A stretch of DNA of 64,000 nucleotides from Actinomyces wuliandei (GCF_004010955.1 NZ_CP025227.1:1116001-1180000), one strand, 5' to 3'. Numbered from the stretch's first letter, positions 46,321-54,250 are shown. Notes: a model not told the origin generated them from the sequence alone. Made by a program: numbers and translations.

Positions 46321-47192
46321 GCGGACACCTCCTCCCGGCGCACCAGGCTTCGTACCGCAGGGTAGGTAGACACGAACGCCCAGGAGAACCTCGACAGCCC
46401 CATGAACCGGGCATTGGCCGCGTGGAAGGCCGCCATGACAGCCAGGCCCCAGTCCATGTACCGGCCTCTGCCCACAGCCAGCAGCGGGAAGAGGGCCTCA
46501 AAGGCCACGACACCCCGGCACAGTGCCCGCGCCGAACGCGGGAACCGCGTCAGCAGACGGTAGAAGCCCTCGTCACCATAGGTCTGGGTGCGCATGATGC
46601 TGACCAGGGCGTCCCCGCTCTTCCACAGGGCACCCGGCATCTTGGTGATACCCGCTGCGCTGTAGGACAGGATGGTCTGTGCCCCGATGAACTCGATCGC
46701 GGCGCGCCTGGTGCCAGCCGTGCCACCGGCCCGTCCGAGCCCTGCTGCGGCCGCAACCAGGAAGGAGACCTGGTCCGACCCGTCCGTCCCATACAGGTGC
46801 CTGGGGTACAGCAGCAGCTGAGACCCGGCAAGGAGCAGATCCGCTCCGGCACGCACCCCCTGGTGCCTCACAGGCGACAGCAGCACCAGCCCCGCGCCGA
46901 CCTGCGCCACGTGCAGGCCCGAGGTCACCGCCTCGGTAGCAACAAGGTCGCGCATCCTACGGGTTAACTGCAGCCTTGAGGGCACCTGGTCCCTGGCGAG
47001 ACTCCAGTCGTTGAGCCCGCCCTTGGCTCGGTCAGCCCGTCGGACAAGGTACTCGGCGCTGGACAGCAGCTGGCACACGGCCGACACCCGCTCAGCAGTA
47101 CCCAGAGGCGCCCCCAACGCCCTCGACAGCACGCTGTCGACAACAGGGCGAGGTGCAGGCACACGCTCTCGCGATCTCCTCAGACTCTTCAT
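46317..47192 (-). CDS. HTTM-like membrane protein of RiPP cluster A
   Basis: A 291-aa polytopic protein with about six helices; ATG at 47192 after GGAGGGG. It carries TDGSDQVS (residues 136-143) and AQTILSYSAAGITKMPGALWKSGDAL, which match the HTTM pattern (horizontally transferred transmembrane domain, related to vitamin K-dependent gamma-carboxylase) where a Gly-x-x-Lys and W-x-x-G-x-A-L follow a helix. The cluster B homologue has NDGADQMS and TPGLAKL...WLSGTAL. It is the first gene of the operon. It overlaps the hydrolase gene by 4 bp. Confidence 0.85.
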   Translation of the reverse strand: MKSLRRSRERVPAPRPVVDSVLSRALGAPLGTAERVSAVCQLLSSAEYLVRRADRAKGGLNDWSLARDQVPSRLQLTRRMRDLVATEAVTSGLHVAQVGAGLVLLSPVRHQGVRAGADLLLAGSQLLLYPRHLYGTDGSDQVSFLVAAAAGLGRAGGTAGTRRAAIEFIGAQTILSYSAAGITKMPGALWKSGDALVSIMRTQTYGDEGFYRLLTRFPRSARALCRGVVAFEALFPLLAVGRGRYMDWGLAVMAAFHAANARFMGLSRFSWAFVSTYPAVRSLVRREEVSA

Positions 47193-47721
47193 TGAACCCC
47201 TCCGAAAGTCATGCAGAAACTTGGCACAGCAGCCAGCGGCAGAGCCTGCTGACCTGCTGAGTAGCGTGTGCCGTGCTCGGCGTTGAACCAGCGTTTTCTT
47301 CGATAAGAAATGTAGATGAGGAAGGTTGTCGGCTGCTCCTACCAGAGGCCGGAGGCTGTCCTGCTGTGGGAGGAGGTTCGTGGGGCCTTTCCTCCTTCTG
47401 GCGGAGAGCCTGGAACCGTGCGCTGCCGGGGCTGGTCGAGCTCTGGGTGCTCTCCGTTGCGGACGAGGGCAGAGGGGGTGTGGTGCGCCGCCGGGCTGGG
47501 CGAGGTCGGTGTGCTCCGACCGCCACAGGAGCACAGGGCGGCGGGCGTTATGATCACTCAGCGGTCTGCGCGCAGGTCCGTGAAGCCGCTGCCCTGCCCG
47601 CCTGTCCTGGCTGGGGTCTTGCCTGCACGGATCGCCCGGGCTCCGGGGGACGGACAGAAGCACGGGCGCGATCCGGATCCCACGGCTGCGAGCCGAACTC
47701 CTGACTGAAAGGAACGTACTC
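47193..47721. other. Divergent intergenic region between RiPP cluster A and the DUF2000 gene
   Basis: 529 bp without a gene I can support. Open frames exist on both strands but have the skewed composition of random GC-rich DNA and no ribosome sites. The segment 47,270-47,320 is AT-rich (gttttcttcgataagaaat) and probably holds the cluster A promoter; no convincing -35/-10 pair was found. Confidence 0.4.
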
Positions 47722-48102
47722 ATGGCCACCGACCAGCAGAAGACGGTGATCGTGGTTGACCGGCACCTCCCGGTGGGCCTGGCTGTCAACGCTGCCTCCA
47801 TCGTCTCCGCGATGGTCGCCAGCGCCTGCCCGCAGATCATGGGGCCATCGGTGAGGACGGCTGACTCCGAGCTGCCGGGCGTCGTCCTCACCCCGCTGCC
47901 CGTTCTTGCTGGTGACAGCGGGCTGCTCGCCTCGGTGTGGAGCCGTGCCGAGGCGCAGGGCTCCGGCGTTGATGTCTTTCCCTTCACCCGCCTGGCGCAG
48001 GGGTGCAGGACTTATGAAGAGTATGTCTCCAGGCTCGGTTCTGCCCTCACACGTGACCTGGAGCTGGCGGCACACGTGACCTGGAGCTGGCGGCACACGT
48101 GA
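47722..48102 (+). CDS. DUF2000 family protein, C terminus altered by a tandem repeat
   Basis: 126 aa; ATG after AAAGGA. The sequence KTVIVVDRHLPVGLAVNAASIV and the following region through YEEYVSRLGS match DUF2000, a small family of unknown function. The normal C terminus is probably that encoded by the fragment at 54506-54667 (TRDLELAALGLRGPRRQVTS ... PAKDA). Here a 23-bp unit is repeated three times from about 48,050 to 48,119; it shifts the frame, giving HVTWSWRHT and a premature stop. Remnants of the original 3' end continue to about 48,195. Confidence 0.8.
   Translation: MATDQQKTVIVVDRHLPVGLAVNAASIVSAMVASACPQIMGPSVRTADSELPGVVLTPLPVLAGDSGLLASVWSRAEAQGSGVDVFPFTRLAQGCRTYEEYVSRLGSALTRDLELAAHVTWSWRHT
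47989..48071. repeat. Direct repeat, left copy, flanking RiPP island B
   Basis: 83 bp identical to 54506-54588, within the 3' part of the DUF2000 gene. Similarity continues, less perfectly, to about 48,195 here and 54,667 there. Confidence 0.92.
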
Positions 48103-48119
48103 CCTGGAGCTGGCTGTGA
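48050..48119. repeat. 23-bp tandem repeat, three copies
   Basis: The unit cacacgtgacctggagctgg plus cgg occurs three times in a row (the last copy ends ctg). The right-hand fragment of the same gene has only one copy, so the expansion happened in the left copy. Confidence 0.85.
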
Positions 48120-48194
48120 TCGGTCTCCAGGCCCCAGGAGGTCCGTCACCTCCCTGACCGGTGACCTGCCGCTGCACCCCACGAAGGACGCGTA

Positions 48195-48697
48195 GGAGAC
48201 AAGGGGGGCAGGACAACGCTGCTTCTTCCCAGAAGCAGGCTTGTCGATCACATGACCTGCATAGCACGCCAGACCTATGACTGCCGTGCGGCTGTGTCAA
48301 GGAACTAACCTGCACCAGTTACAGCCATGCCCATTGCATTCTGATACCTCGCTCAATCGATAGACGGGGCAATCCAACCAAATGCCTCTAGTTGTAGGTG
48401 CATCGGCGACCAGTGGACATTGAGAGTACAACTATTTATGGTTCCATACCAGAGTCGACTTTGCTGACACAAAAAAGTACCAACAAATTATGATCCTGTT
48501 ATCAGGAGACGTCCAGTAAAGGGGCTGACCTGCGGCGATGAGGTAGTGCGGTGCTGTTCAGGGTCGCCTATTGTGCCAACAAAGTAGGGTCAATGCTAGC
48601 CACCTCTTGACAAGAACTCCCACATAAGGCTAACATAAATGCAGCAGGGGAGGCGCAGCCTAAACTATGCTGACCCAACAACTAAGGAGGAACGTGT
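48195..48697 (+). other. AT-rich region upstream of the linaridin precursor
   Basis: About 500 bp with much lower GC than the flanks. No gene is supported. It ends with the precursor promoter and ribosome site. The composition change starts near 48,200, right after the DUF2000 remnant. Confidence 0.5.
48607..48636 (+). promoter_or_regulatory. Promoter of RiPP cluster B
   Basis: Consensus -35 TTGACA (48607-48612), 18-bp spacer and -10 TAACAT (48631-48636), about 60 bp upstream of the precursor ATG, which also has AAGGAGG. Confidence 0.7.
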
Positions 48698-48886
48698 ATG
48701 TCCGATCTAGGGATCGCTCCAACTGTCGAGCAGTTGGAAAAGGTGGCGAATCGGGAGTTTAGTGGAATCAGTGAGGGGTTCGTCAACTCGCACAATCTCC
48801 CCACGATGACAACTCCCGTGACACCGGCAACGCCCGGCGCACTTGAGGTGGTTGTGACTGGGAGCACCATCTGCCTTGGCTGCTAA
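48698..48886 (+). CDS. Linaridin precursor peptide (cypemycin-like)
   Basis: A 62-aa peptide with AAGGAGG eight bases before the ATG. The leader (MSDLGIAPTVEQLEKVANRE ... HNLPTM) is acidic. The C-terminal part TTPVTPATPGALEVVVTG, then STICLGC, closely matches cypemycin (from memory, core ATPATPTVAQFVIQG then STICLVC, leader ending PAM). Five Thr in the presumed core could become dehydrobutyrine; the final C-x-x-C is the aminovinyl-cysteine site. A cleavage after PTM would give a 25-residue core. The clustered decarboxylase gene fits the C-terminal Cys. Confidence 0.92.
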   Translation: MSDLGIAPTVEQLEKVANREFSGISEGFVNSHNLPTMTTPVTPATPGALEVVVTGSTICLGC

Positions 48887-49766
48887 ACATGGATGGCTAG
48901 CCTCGGGGGCGGATAGCCTTAGGGCCATAGTTAGACCTAGCGGAAGCAGGTCCGACTATGTGCATTCCTCGCTCGCGATAGTCGCAGCGGAGAAGGTCAT
49001 ATCCGCCTCCGAGGCCTTGGCCGATATTAAAGCGTACGACCGGGGTGAGATACTGGAAGGAATAAGCTTCCATCGGGGAAGCAGATGGCTGCCGACCCGC
49101 GCACGAAAAGCAATTGACTCTAAGGCAGGGGCTGCTGCGCTTCAGTTAGCAACACTGGTTGGTTCTGCGCTTGCCCTCAGTTCCCGTAGGTCGCGGAAGT
49201 GTCAAGTTGTGGGGGCGGGCGTACTCGCATTAACCAGCGTGATCGAAAGTTACAGGTGCCCCTATGGCAACGACGGGGCAGACCAGATGTCCGCCGTAAT
49301 ATGCGGCTACAGGGCTGTTACTGGCCTCATACCAGATCACAGCCTGTCCGATGACATCTACCTCAGGGCTGTTAACGCGCAAACATTTCTGGCCTACTTG
49401 ACTCCTGGCTTAGCGAAGTTAATTTCGAGTTCCTGGCTTTCTGGCACCGCTCTTCAGAGGGTCCTTGAAACAAGTCAGTACGGATCAAGTGCAATTGCGG
49501 TGCAACTACGGCGTTACCCTGGCCTATCAAAGGCGCTAACATGGATCACTATTGTATGGGAAACGGCATTTCCATTGGTTTATTTGTTGCCTGCACGCCT
49601 GGTGAACCCTGCCCTAGGAGCCGTGAAGTTGTTTCACGCAGGGGTTGCGCTCACTATGGACCTACCTAGGTTCTTCTGGTCCTTTAGTGCGGCTCATTCA
49701 GCGGTTCTGTATATAACTGACTCTAGAGTTAGTCGTCCCGCTATCGGAGGTGGGTTGTTATCATGA
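48876..49766 (+). CDS. HTTM-like membrane protein of RiPP cluster B
   Basis: A 296-aa polytopic protein. The best start is a TTG at 48876 inside the last codons of the precursor gene; a GTG near 48,959 is the alternative. It is homologous to the 46317-47192 protein: SVIESYRCPYGNDGADQMS, NAQTFLAYLTPGLAKLISSSWLSGTAL, and a Trp/Phe-rich C-terminal helix (RFFWSFSAA). Codon use is AT-richer than in the host genes. It overlaps the next gene by 4 bp. Likely part of the linaridin maturation machinery. Confidence 0.83.
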   Translation: MAAKHGWLASGADSLRAIVRPSGSRSDYVHSSLAIVAAEKVISASEALADIKAYDRGEILEGISFHRGSRWLPTRARKAIDSKAGAAALQLATLVGSALALSSRRSRKCQVVGAGVLALTSVIESYRCPYGNDGADQMSAVICGYRAVTGLIPDHSLSDDIYLRAVNAQTFLAYLTPGLAKLISSSWLSGTALQRVLETSQYGSSAIAVQLRRYPGLSKALTWITIVWETAFPLVYLLPARLVNPALGAVKLFHAGVALTMDLPRFFWSFSAAHSAVLYITDSRVSRPAIGGGLLS

Positions 49767-50659
49767 GCGGCTTTGAGCGTGGCCTAGTTGCGAGTGCTTG
49801 CAGTGTAATTGGGGCTAGCCAGGCTGTGCAACTGTCACAGTACTCGCTAGAGCGTACGCGGCGTAACGGTCTCAACGGGCCTTCACTTGCTCGTATGGAT
49901 GACGGCAGTGTAGTCGAGTTCATTTATGAGAATGCGCAGGATAGTGATCATGTGGTTATTTTTGAAAACGGTCTTGGTGAATGTCTAGAAGCATGGGACT
50001 GGGTATGTCACGTATTAGGTGACAAGTACGGTACATTGCGCTATCACCGTGCAGGATACGGTCGCACAACAGCGACAATATCGGCGCCGAAAATTCTCGA
50101 GCAACTGTACAGTAATTATTGTGCTGGGAAGTCCGTTACGATTGTAGCGCATTCTATCGGGGCATTTTTTTTCGCGCAGCACATGGCCTACGGGGGTGAG
50201 GTATCGCATGCAGTGAAGAAGGTTGTGCTGATAGACACGACTAAGTTTGACACTTTTCTCACTGAACGCAACGATCTGGTCCGGTCGGGAAGGTTTCTTC
50301 AGTCCTTAGTGCAGACAGGCGTGTCAACCGTTGCCGGAACACATGCATGGTCCACGAACCAGGTGGACCGCGAACTTGATTATCGGCCGGATATACGTCG
50401 CGCAGTTTTTCTTTTTTCTCGCAGCCTTTCGACGTTAAGAAATTCCTGGCGAGAGTATCGTTCCACAGTTGTTCCTGATCTTCGGACTATTGCCGCCCCT
50501 GAATGTCATGTGCTGGCGGCCGAGGACAACGTTGATGAACAGAAAGGAGTTGCGAATGACTTGGGGGCCAGATTCGACGTTGTTGCAGGATCTGCTCATC
50601 ATTCTATTATAGGAAAGTTAGAGTGCGTTGAAGAGGTTTGTAGAATTGTATGGGGGTAG
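49763..50659 (+). CDS. Alpha/beta hydrolase-fold protein of RiPP cluster B
   Basis: A 298-aa protein starting at an ATGA overlap. VVIFENGLGECLEAWDWV is the oxyanion strand region, LRYHRAGYGRT matches the cluster A motif, and the nucleophile elbow is AHSIGA (Ser131). The C-terminal SAHHSIIG supplies the expected His. Its pairing with an HTTM protein in two divergent clusters suggests that the two proteins act together, most simply in Thr dehydration, but that is inference. Confidence 0.88.
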   Translation: MSGFERGLVASACSVIGASQAVQLSQYSLERTRRNGLNGPSLARMDDGSVVEFIYENAQDSDHVVIFENGLGECLEAWDWVCHVLGDKYGTLRYHRAGYGRTTATISAPKILEQLYSNYCAGKSVTIVAHSIGAFFFAQHMAYGGEVSHAVKKVVLIDTTKFDTFLTERNDLVRSGRFLQSLVQTGVSTVAGTHAWSTNQVDRELDYRPDIRRAVFLFSRSLSTLRNSWREYRSTVVPDLRTIAAPECHVLAAEDNVDEQKGVANDLGARFDVVAGSAHHSIIGKLECVEEVCRIVWG

Positions 50660-50666
50660 GCATCGT

Positions 50667-51227
50667 ATGCGTAACTACGCATTAGTGCGATGGTTACTAT
50701 ATGGGCATATTGTCCTTACGCTGTTGGACAATTTGCCCTCCTCCACTCTTTCTGTGGTATCCAAGACGCCATTCCTCCCTCAACCTCCTCAATGGAAGTT
50801 CTTTGCCCCCAACCCAGGGGTTGAAAATTATTATGTCTTCTATCGCTTTAGAAGCAAGGAAGACGCCGAATCTGCAGGTGCTGGCGCATGGCGGGTATTT
50901 CCCATGACGCGTCAGTCGAAATGGTACAGTTTTTTGTGGAACTCTGGAAGCCGCCGGGGAAAGGCTTTATTTGATGTGGTCCAACAGGTACGGATCCTCG
51001 CAGGACACTCAGGATCCTATGAGTGGGCCAAGCGAAGCCAGGCCTTTATAATTCTGGAGAAAATAATAGAAAAGCACATTGGGGCTATTAGGAAGAGCGA
51101 ACGTCCCGAAGAAGCGGGCCGTGAAGGGCCATCTCATTACCAGTTCATGATAATGGGGTCCCTGCCGGCCGCCGGAGAGGATGGTTTCAAGCCTATCGCA
51201 GTCTCACCATGGATCGAGATTTCATGA
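50667..51227 (+). CDS. Membrane-anchored FFAPNP-motif protein of RiPP cluster B
   Basis: A 186-aa protein with an N-terminal helix (LVRWLLYGHIVLTLL) and the motif QWKFFAPNP (residues 42-50), then KWYSFLWNSG and KALFDVVQQV. It is the counterpart of the 44801-45340 protein. I chose the ATG at 50667 after a GGGGGTAGG stretch; an upstream ATG at 50628 overlaps the hydrolase gene. Its end overlaps the decarboxylase start. No enzymatic motif is recognised. Confidence 0.8.
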   Translation: MRNYALVRWLLYGHIVLTLLDNLPSSTLSVVSKTPFLPQPPQWKFFAPNPGVENYYVFYRFRSKEDAESAGAGAWRVFPMTRQSKWYSFLWNSGSRRGKALFDVVQQVRILAGHSGSYEWAKRSQAFIILEKIIEKHIGAIRKSERPEEAGREGPSHYQFMIMGSLPAAGEDGFKPIAVSPWIEIS

Positions 51228-51874
51228 CGTTTGAATTTCGTGTCGTGTCCGATGTAGGGACATTGAGTTCCTACATGGGGAACGCGCCTTCTGTGCGAGC
51301 AAGTTCCCTACACCTTTGGATTACTGGTTCCATATCCGCTAGTCTCGTACCATACTGGATGCGTTGGATCATCGAGACCTATCACGGTATTCACATTTCA
51401 GCAACTGTCTCTCATGCTGCTACTCGTTTCGTAGCACCTGAAGCAGTACATCAGATTGCACGTGATACTGGAGGGTGGGCTGCTCTAGACGATTGGGATG
51501 AGTCTGGTCCTACGGGGCGGCTCTCACATGCTGATATCGCCATGGCCGCTGAAGCGTTCCTGGTCTTTCCTGGAACCGTTAATTCGGTGATGTCCCTGGC
51601 TTGCGGATTATCGTCTACGCCGTCAATGCTGGCGTTGCAGGTTAGTGAAAAACCACTGGTGATTGCTGCCTCGTTTCCATGCATGAATACTGTCTTGTCA
51701 AGTGGGTTAGAAAAGTTGAATGAGCGGGCTAACGTGGCTTTTTCTCCTCTTGTCCTTGCTAAGGGTGTTTCATCCGGAAAGTGGTCGGAGTTGAGCGGAC
51801 TTTTTGCTCCGCTCGTTATGGCGGAACTGGGTACTCTAGAGGAAGAGTTGTATGATGGGCGCAGATCGGAGTGA
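51224..51874 (+). CDS. Flavoprotein cysteine decarboxylase (CypD/EpiD, HFCD family)
   Basis: A 216-aa Rossmann-like flavoprotein. LHLWITGSISASLVPYW is the FMN-binding start, VSHAATRFVAP holds the active-site His region, and FPGTVNSVMSLACGLSS corresponds to the PASANT motif of this family, followed by PLVIAASFPCMN. EpiD and CypD oxidatively decarboxylate a C-terminal Cys to an enethiol used to form aminovinyl-cysteine. The precursor three genes upstream ends in Cys, so this is the expected substrate. ATG 51224 overlaps the previous stop; ATG 51209 is an alternative. Confidence 0.9.
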   Translation: MTFEFRVVSDVGTLSSYMGNAPSVRASSLHLWITGSISASLVPYWMRWIIETYHGIHISATVSHAATRFVAPEAVHQIARDTGGWAALDDWDESGPTGRLSHADIAMAAEAFLVFPGTVNSVMSLACGLSSTPSMLALQVSEKPLVIAASFPCMNTVLSSGLEKLNERANVAFSPLVLAKGVSSGKWSELSGLFAPLVMAELGTLEEELYDGRRSE

Positions 51875-51947
51875 TGGCACAGTGCGGTGCGGTAGCCTTT
51901 CGTGGCCAGCGCAGCATAGTTTATATTTGCCGTATGGTTTGTAGTTT

Positions 51948-52688
51948 ATGATGTCTGCTGCTGAGCATGTTGTTACTAGCCTAGTTCGTCCAGTTGCACT
52001 GAGGCCGGGAGTGGAATATATTCATACATCCGGGCTGTCAGTAGGCTTTGAGGGTCACCCAGTATGTTCGTCAGTCGACTTGAAAGTTGGTCCCGGAGAA
52101 GCTCTATTTGTCGTTGGAGCCAATGGTGCTGGCAAGTCCACTCTTCTGCGAACCTGCCTCGGTCTGCAGCCTGCCATCTCCGGTAGTTCGCTCGTCATGG
52201 GTGAAGTCGCTGATCCACGGTCATCACTTCAGCGTTCCTGTGTCGCACGCGATTTAGGCGATGAGGCGTTTTTCCCATCGTTGAGTGTACGTGAGCACTT
52301 GGAATTAGTCAGTTATGGGCATGGTGTGAAGAATGCTAGAAGCATTGTTGAGTCGGTGATGGAGGAAATGGGGTTGTTGGCTGTGGCGGATTCCGTCCCA
52401 GACAGGCTATCTTCTGGTCAGCGCCGTCGGCTTTCCCTATCGAGTGTTCTTGTTCGCCCGCGGAGTATACTGGTCCTGGACGAGCCTGAGCAACGTCTTG
52501 ATGCGGCTACTCGTAAGGCGCTTGCCGGTTATCTGAATGCTGAGCGTGAGGCGGGGGGGGCACTGCTTGTCGTGTCACATGACCCTGTTTTAGTTGAGGC
52601 GAGCGCTAGCGCGGTGCTTGTGGTGGGCTCGGAGACGATGATTTATGACGTGGGTGCCGGTGTGCTTGCTCTGAAGGAAGGCACATGA
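51948..52688 (+). CDS. ABC transporter ATP-binding protein of RiPP cluster B
   Basis: A 246-aa ATPase with Walker A VVGANGAGKSTLL, signature LSSGQRRRLSL, Walker B ILVLDEPEQRLD and H-loop VVSHDP. It overlaps the next gene by 4 bp. The pair presumably exports the linaridin or protects the producer. Codon use matches the AT-rich island. Confidence 0.93.
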   Translation: MMSAAEHVVTSLVRPVALRPGVEYIHTSGLSVGFEGHPVCSSVDLKVGPGEALFVVGANGAGKSTLLRTCLGLQPAISGSSLVMGEVADPRSSLQRSCVARDLGDEAFFPSLSVREHLELVSYGHGVKNARSIVESVMEEMGLLAVADSVPDRLSSGQRRRLSLSSVLVRPRSILVLDEPEQRLDAATRKALAGYLNAEREAGGALLVVSHDPVLVEASASAVLVVGSETMIYDVGAGVLALKEGT

Positions 52689-54250
52689 GTTCTGTTCCGG
52701 ACCTTTACCAGTTGCGCGCGTGGACACGTGTTCGCGTTACAGAACGTCGACGAAGTAGTTTGACGAAGACTGATGGATTCTCTGACATCTACGTGTTGAT
52801 GCTGGGTGTCGGTGTATGGGCACCCATGCTTTTTCATTTTTTTGCACGTTCTGATGTGCGGCTTTCCCCTGTATACGTTGATACTTTCACGGGTATTACT
52901 CGGTTTAGTCCGATGTGGTTTGGTACCGGTACGGCTTTGCTAGGTGCTGCTGCGTGCGTTGGGGCGCTACGAAGGCTCGGCCCCCTTTTTCTTCGCGTCG
53001 AAGAGACGATATGGTGGTTGTCCTGTCCTGGAGATCGGGGCCACCTTATGCGGCTGCTTGCACGGCGTATCGTTGCGGGTGGGGCGCTGGTAGGTGCAGT
53101 TGCTGCTGCTGCGCTTGTGTGGCTGCTGGGCGGAGATGCTTTTGGAGTGGCTGGCGCGGCGGGATCTGCTGCGTCGATGATTGCATGTGGCCTTGTACTT
53201 ACTGTTCGTAGCCAGGTTATTAACCGGGGCGCGGGTGTTTTGCGGCTATTTTTTTTAATGGTAGCAACTATAGCTATCTGCATCTCTGGTATTTTTGTTG
53301 ATTCATCTCCATACAGAATGTGGATCGTGGGTTGCTCTGTGCTGGCGACGGTGGCTGGTACGTATGCGGCTTGGTTGGTGACGGCTCCGAGTTTGGGCAG
53401 CGTGCCTGACGTTATCCTCTCCGAGTCTGCGCAGCGTGGTGCTAGTCTTCGGGCTGTGGGCTTAGCTCTGGACACGCGCGGGCTGGGGTTCGTTCTTGCA
53501 CCGCCAGTTCGGCGACCGTTACGCCCTGACAGCCTCGCTGTTGTTCGGTGGGCTCTACTTGGCGAGGGGCTGTTTCGCTGGATTTTCACTGGATCACGTT
53601 CTCGTAGCGTGTTGGGCGTGGTGCAGGCAGATCTTCTTTTGCTGCGACGTCAACCGTGGAGAACCGTGACGGCGTTGTGTCTTGCGGTCATTGCGGGCCT
53701 GCTTCTGTTGTTTGATGCCTATGGATTTGGGCTCGCGATGCTCCTTGTTTTTGCGTGGTTAGTTAGTCTCATCTGCGCTGATGCGGCGCGGCGTGCGCAG
53801 CGTGACGACGCACCGGATAGCCTATGGCCTGCGGCTCCTGTATGGGTCCGTTTGGGACACTTTATTATTCCGGCTTTATTCATGATTTTCTGGTGGTGTG
53901 CTGTTGATTTGGTAGTCGTTTTTGGAAGTGCTATTATGAATGACGATGTCCCCGGAGAGTTGCTGGTAGCGGGTTTTTTGTCCGGGCCGGGTTGGGCGGG
54001 TGTGTCACTGCGTTCTGGTTTTCGACGTGACTCTGACTGGTCGATGTCAGTTCCTACGCCTGTTGGCTTGATTCCGATTGGGTTATTACAGTCTGTCACC
54101 GTGGGTCCGGATGCTGCCGTGGTTCTGGTTATACCGGTTCTTATTGCTGACACCCTGTCGGTCTCTATGAGTCTGTGTCTTGCCCAGCTCGGCCTCAGTT
54201 TCTTAGTTGTTATATTGGGATTTTTGACCGGACGTGACAATATGCGATGA
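52685..54250 (+). CDS. Membrane subunit of the cluster B ABC transporter
   Basis: A 521-aa polytopic protein with about twelve hydrophobic segments, including YVLMLGVGVWAPMLFHFF, AGGALVGAVAAAALVWLLGG, LFFLMVATIAICISGIF and a closing VSMSLCLAQLGLSFLVVILGFL. No catalytic motifs. Translational overlap with the ATPase marks it as the permease. It resembles large actinobacterial permeases next to lantipeptide ATPases (DUF6297-like), a tentative match. It is the last gene of the cluster; 54251-54505 has no gene. Confidence 0.8.
   Translation: MSSVPDLYQLRAWTRVRVTERRRSSLTKTDGFSDIYVLMLGVGVWAPMLFHFFARSDVRLSPVYVDTFTGITRFSPMWFGTGTALLGAAACVGALRRLGPLFLRVEETIWWLSCPGDRGHLMRLLARRIVAGGALVGAVAAAALVWLLGGDAFGVAGAAGSAASMIACGLVLTVRSQVINRGAGVLRLFFLMVATIAICISGIFVDSSPYRMWIVGCSVLATVAGTYAAWLVTAPSLGSVPDVILSESAQRGASLRAVGLALDTRGLGFVLAPPVRRPLRPDSLAVVRWALLGEGLFRWIFTGSRSRSVLGVVQADLLLLRRQPWRTVTALCLAVIAGLLLLFDAYGFGLAMLLVFAWLVSLICADAARRAQRDDAPDSLWPAAPVWVRLGHFIIPALFMIFWWCAVDLVVVFGSAIMNDDVPGELLVAGFLSGPGWAGVSLRSGFRRDSDWSMSVPTPVGLIPIGLLQSVTVGPDAAVVLVIPVLIADTLSVSMSLCLAQLGLSFLVVILGFLTGRDNMR

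Noticed and set aside
47273..47704. A 143-aa frame upstream of the DUF2000 gene.
   Set aside because: No ribosome site, no family resemblance, composition of random GC-rich DNA; overlapping frames exist on both strands.
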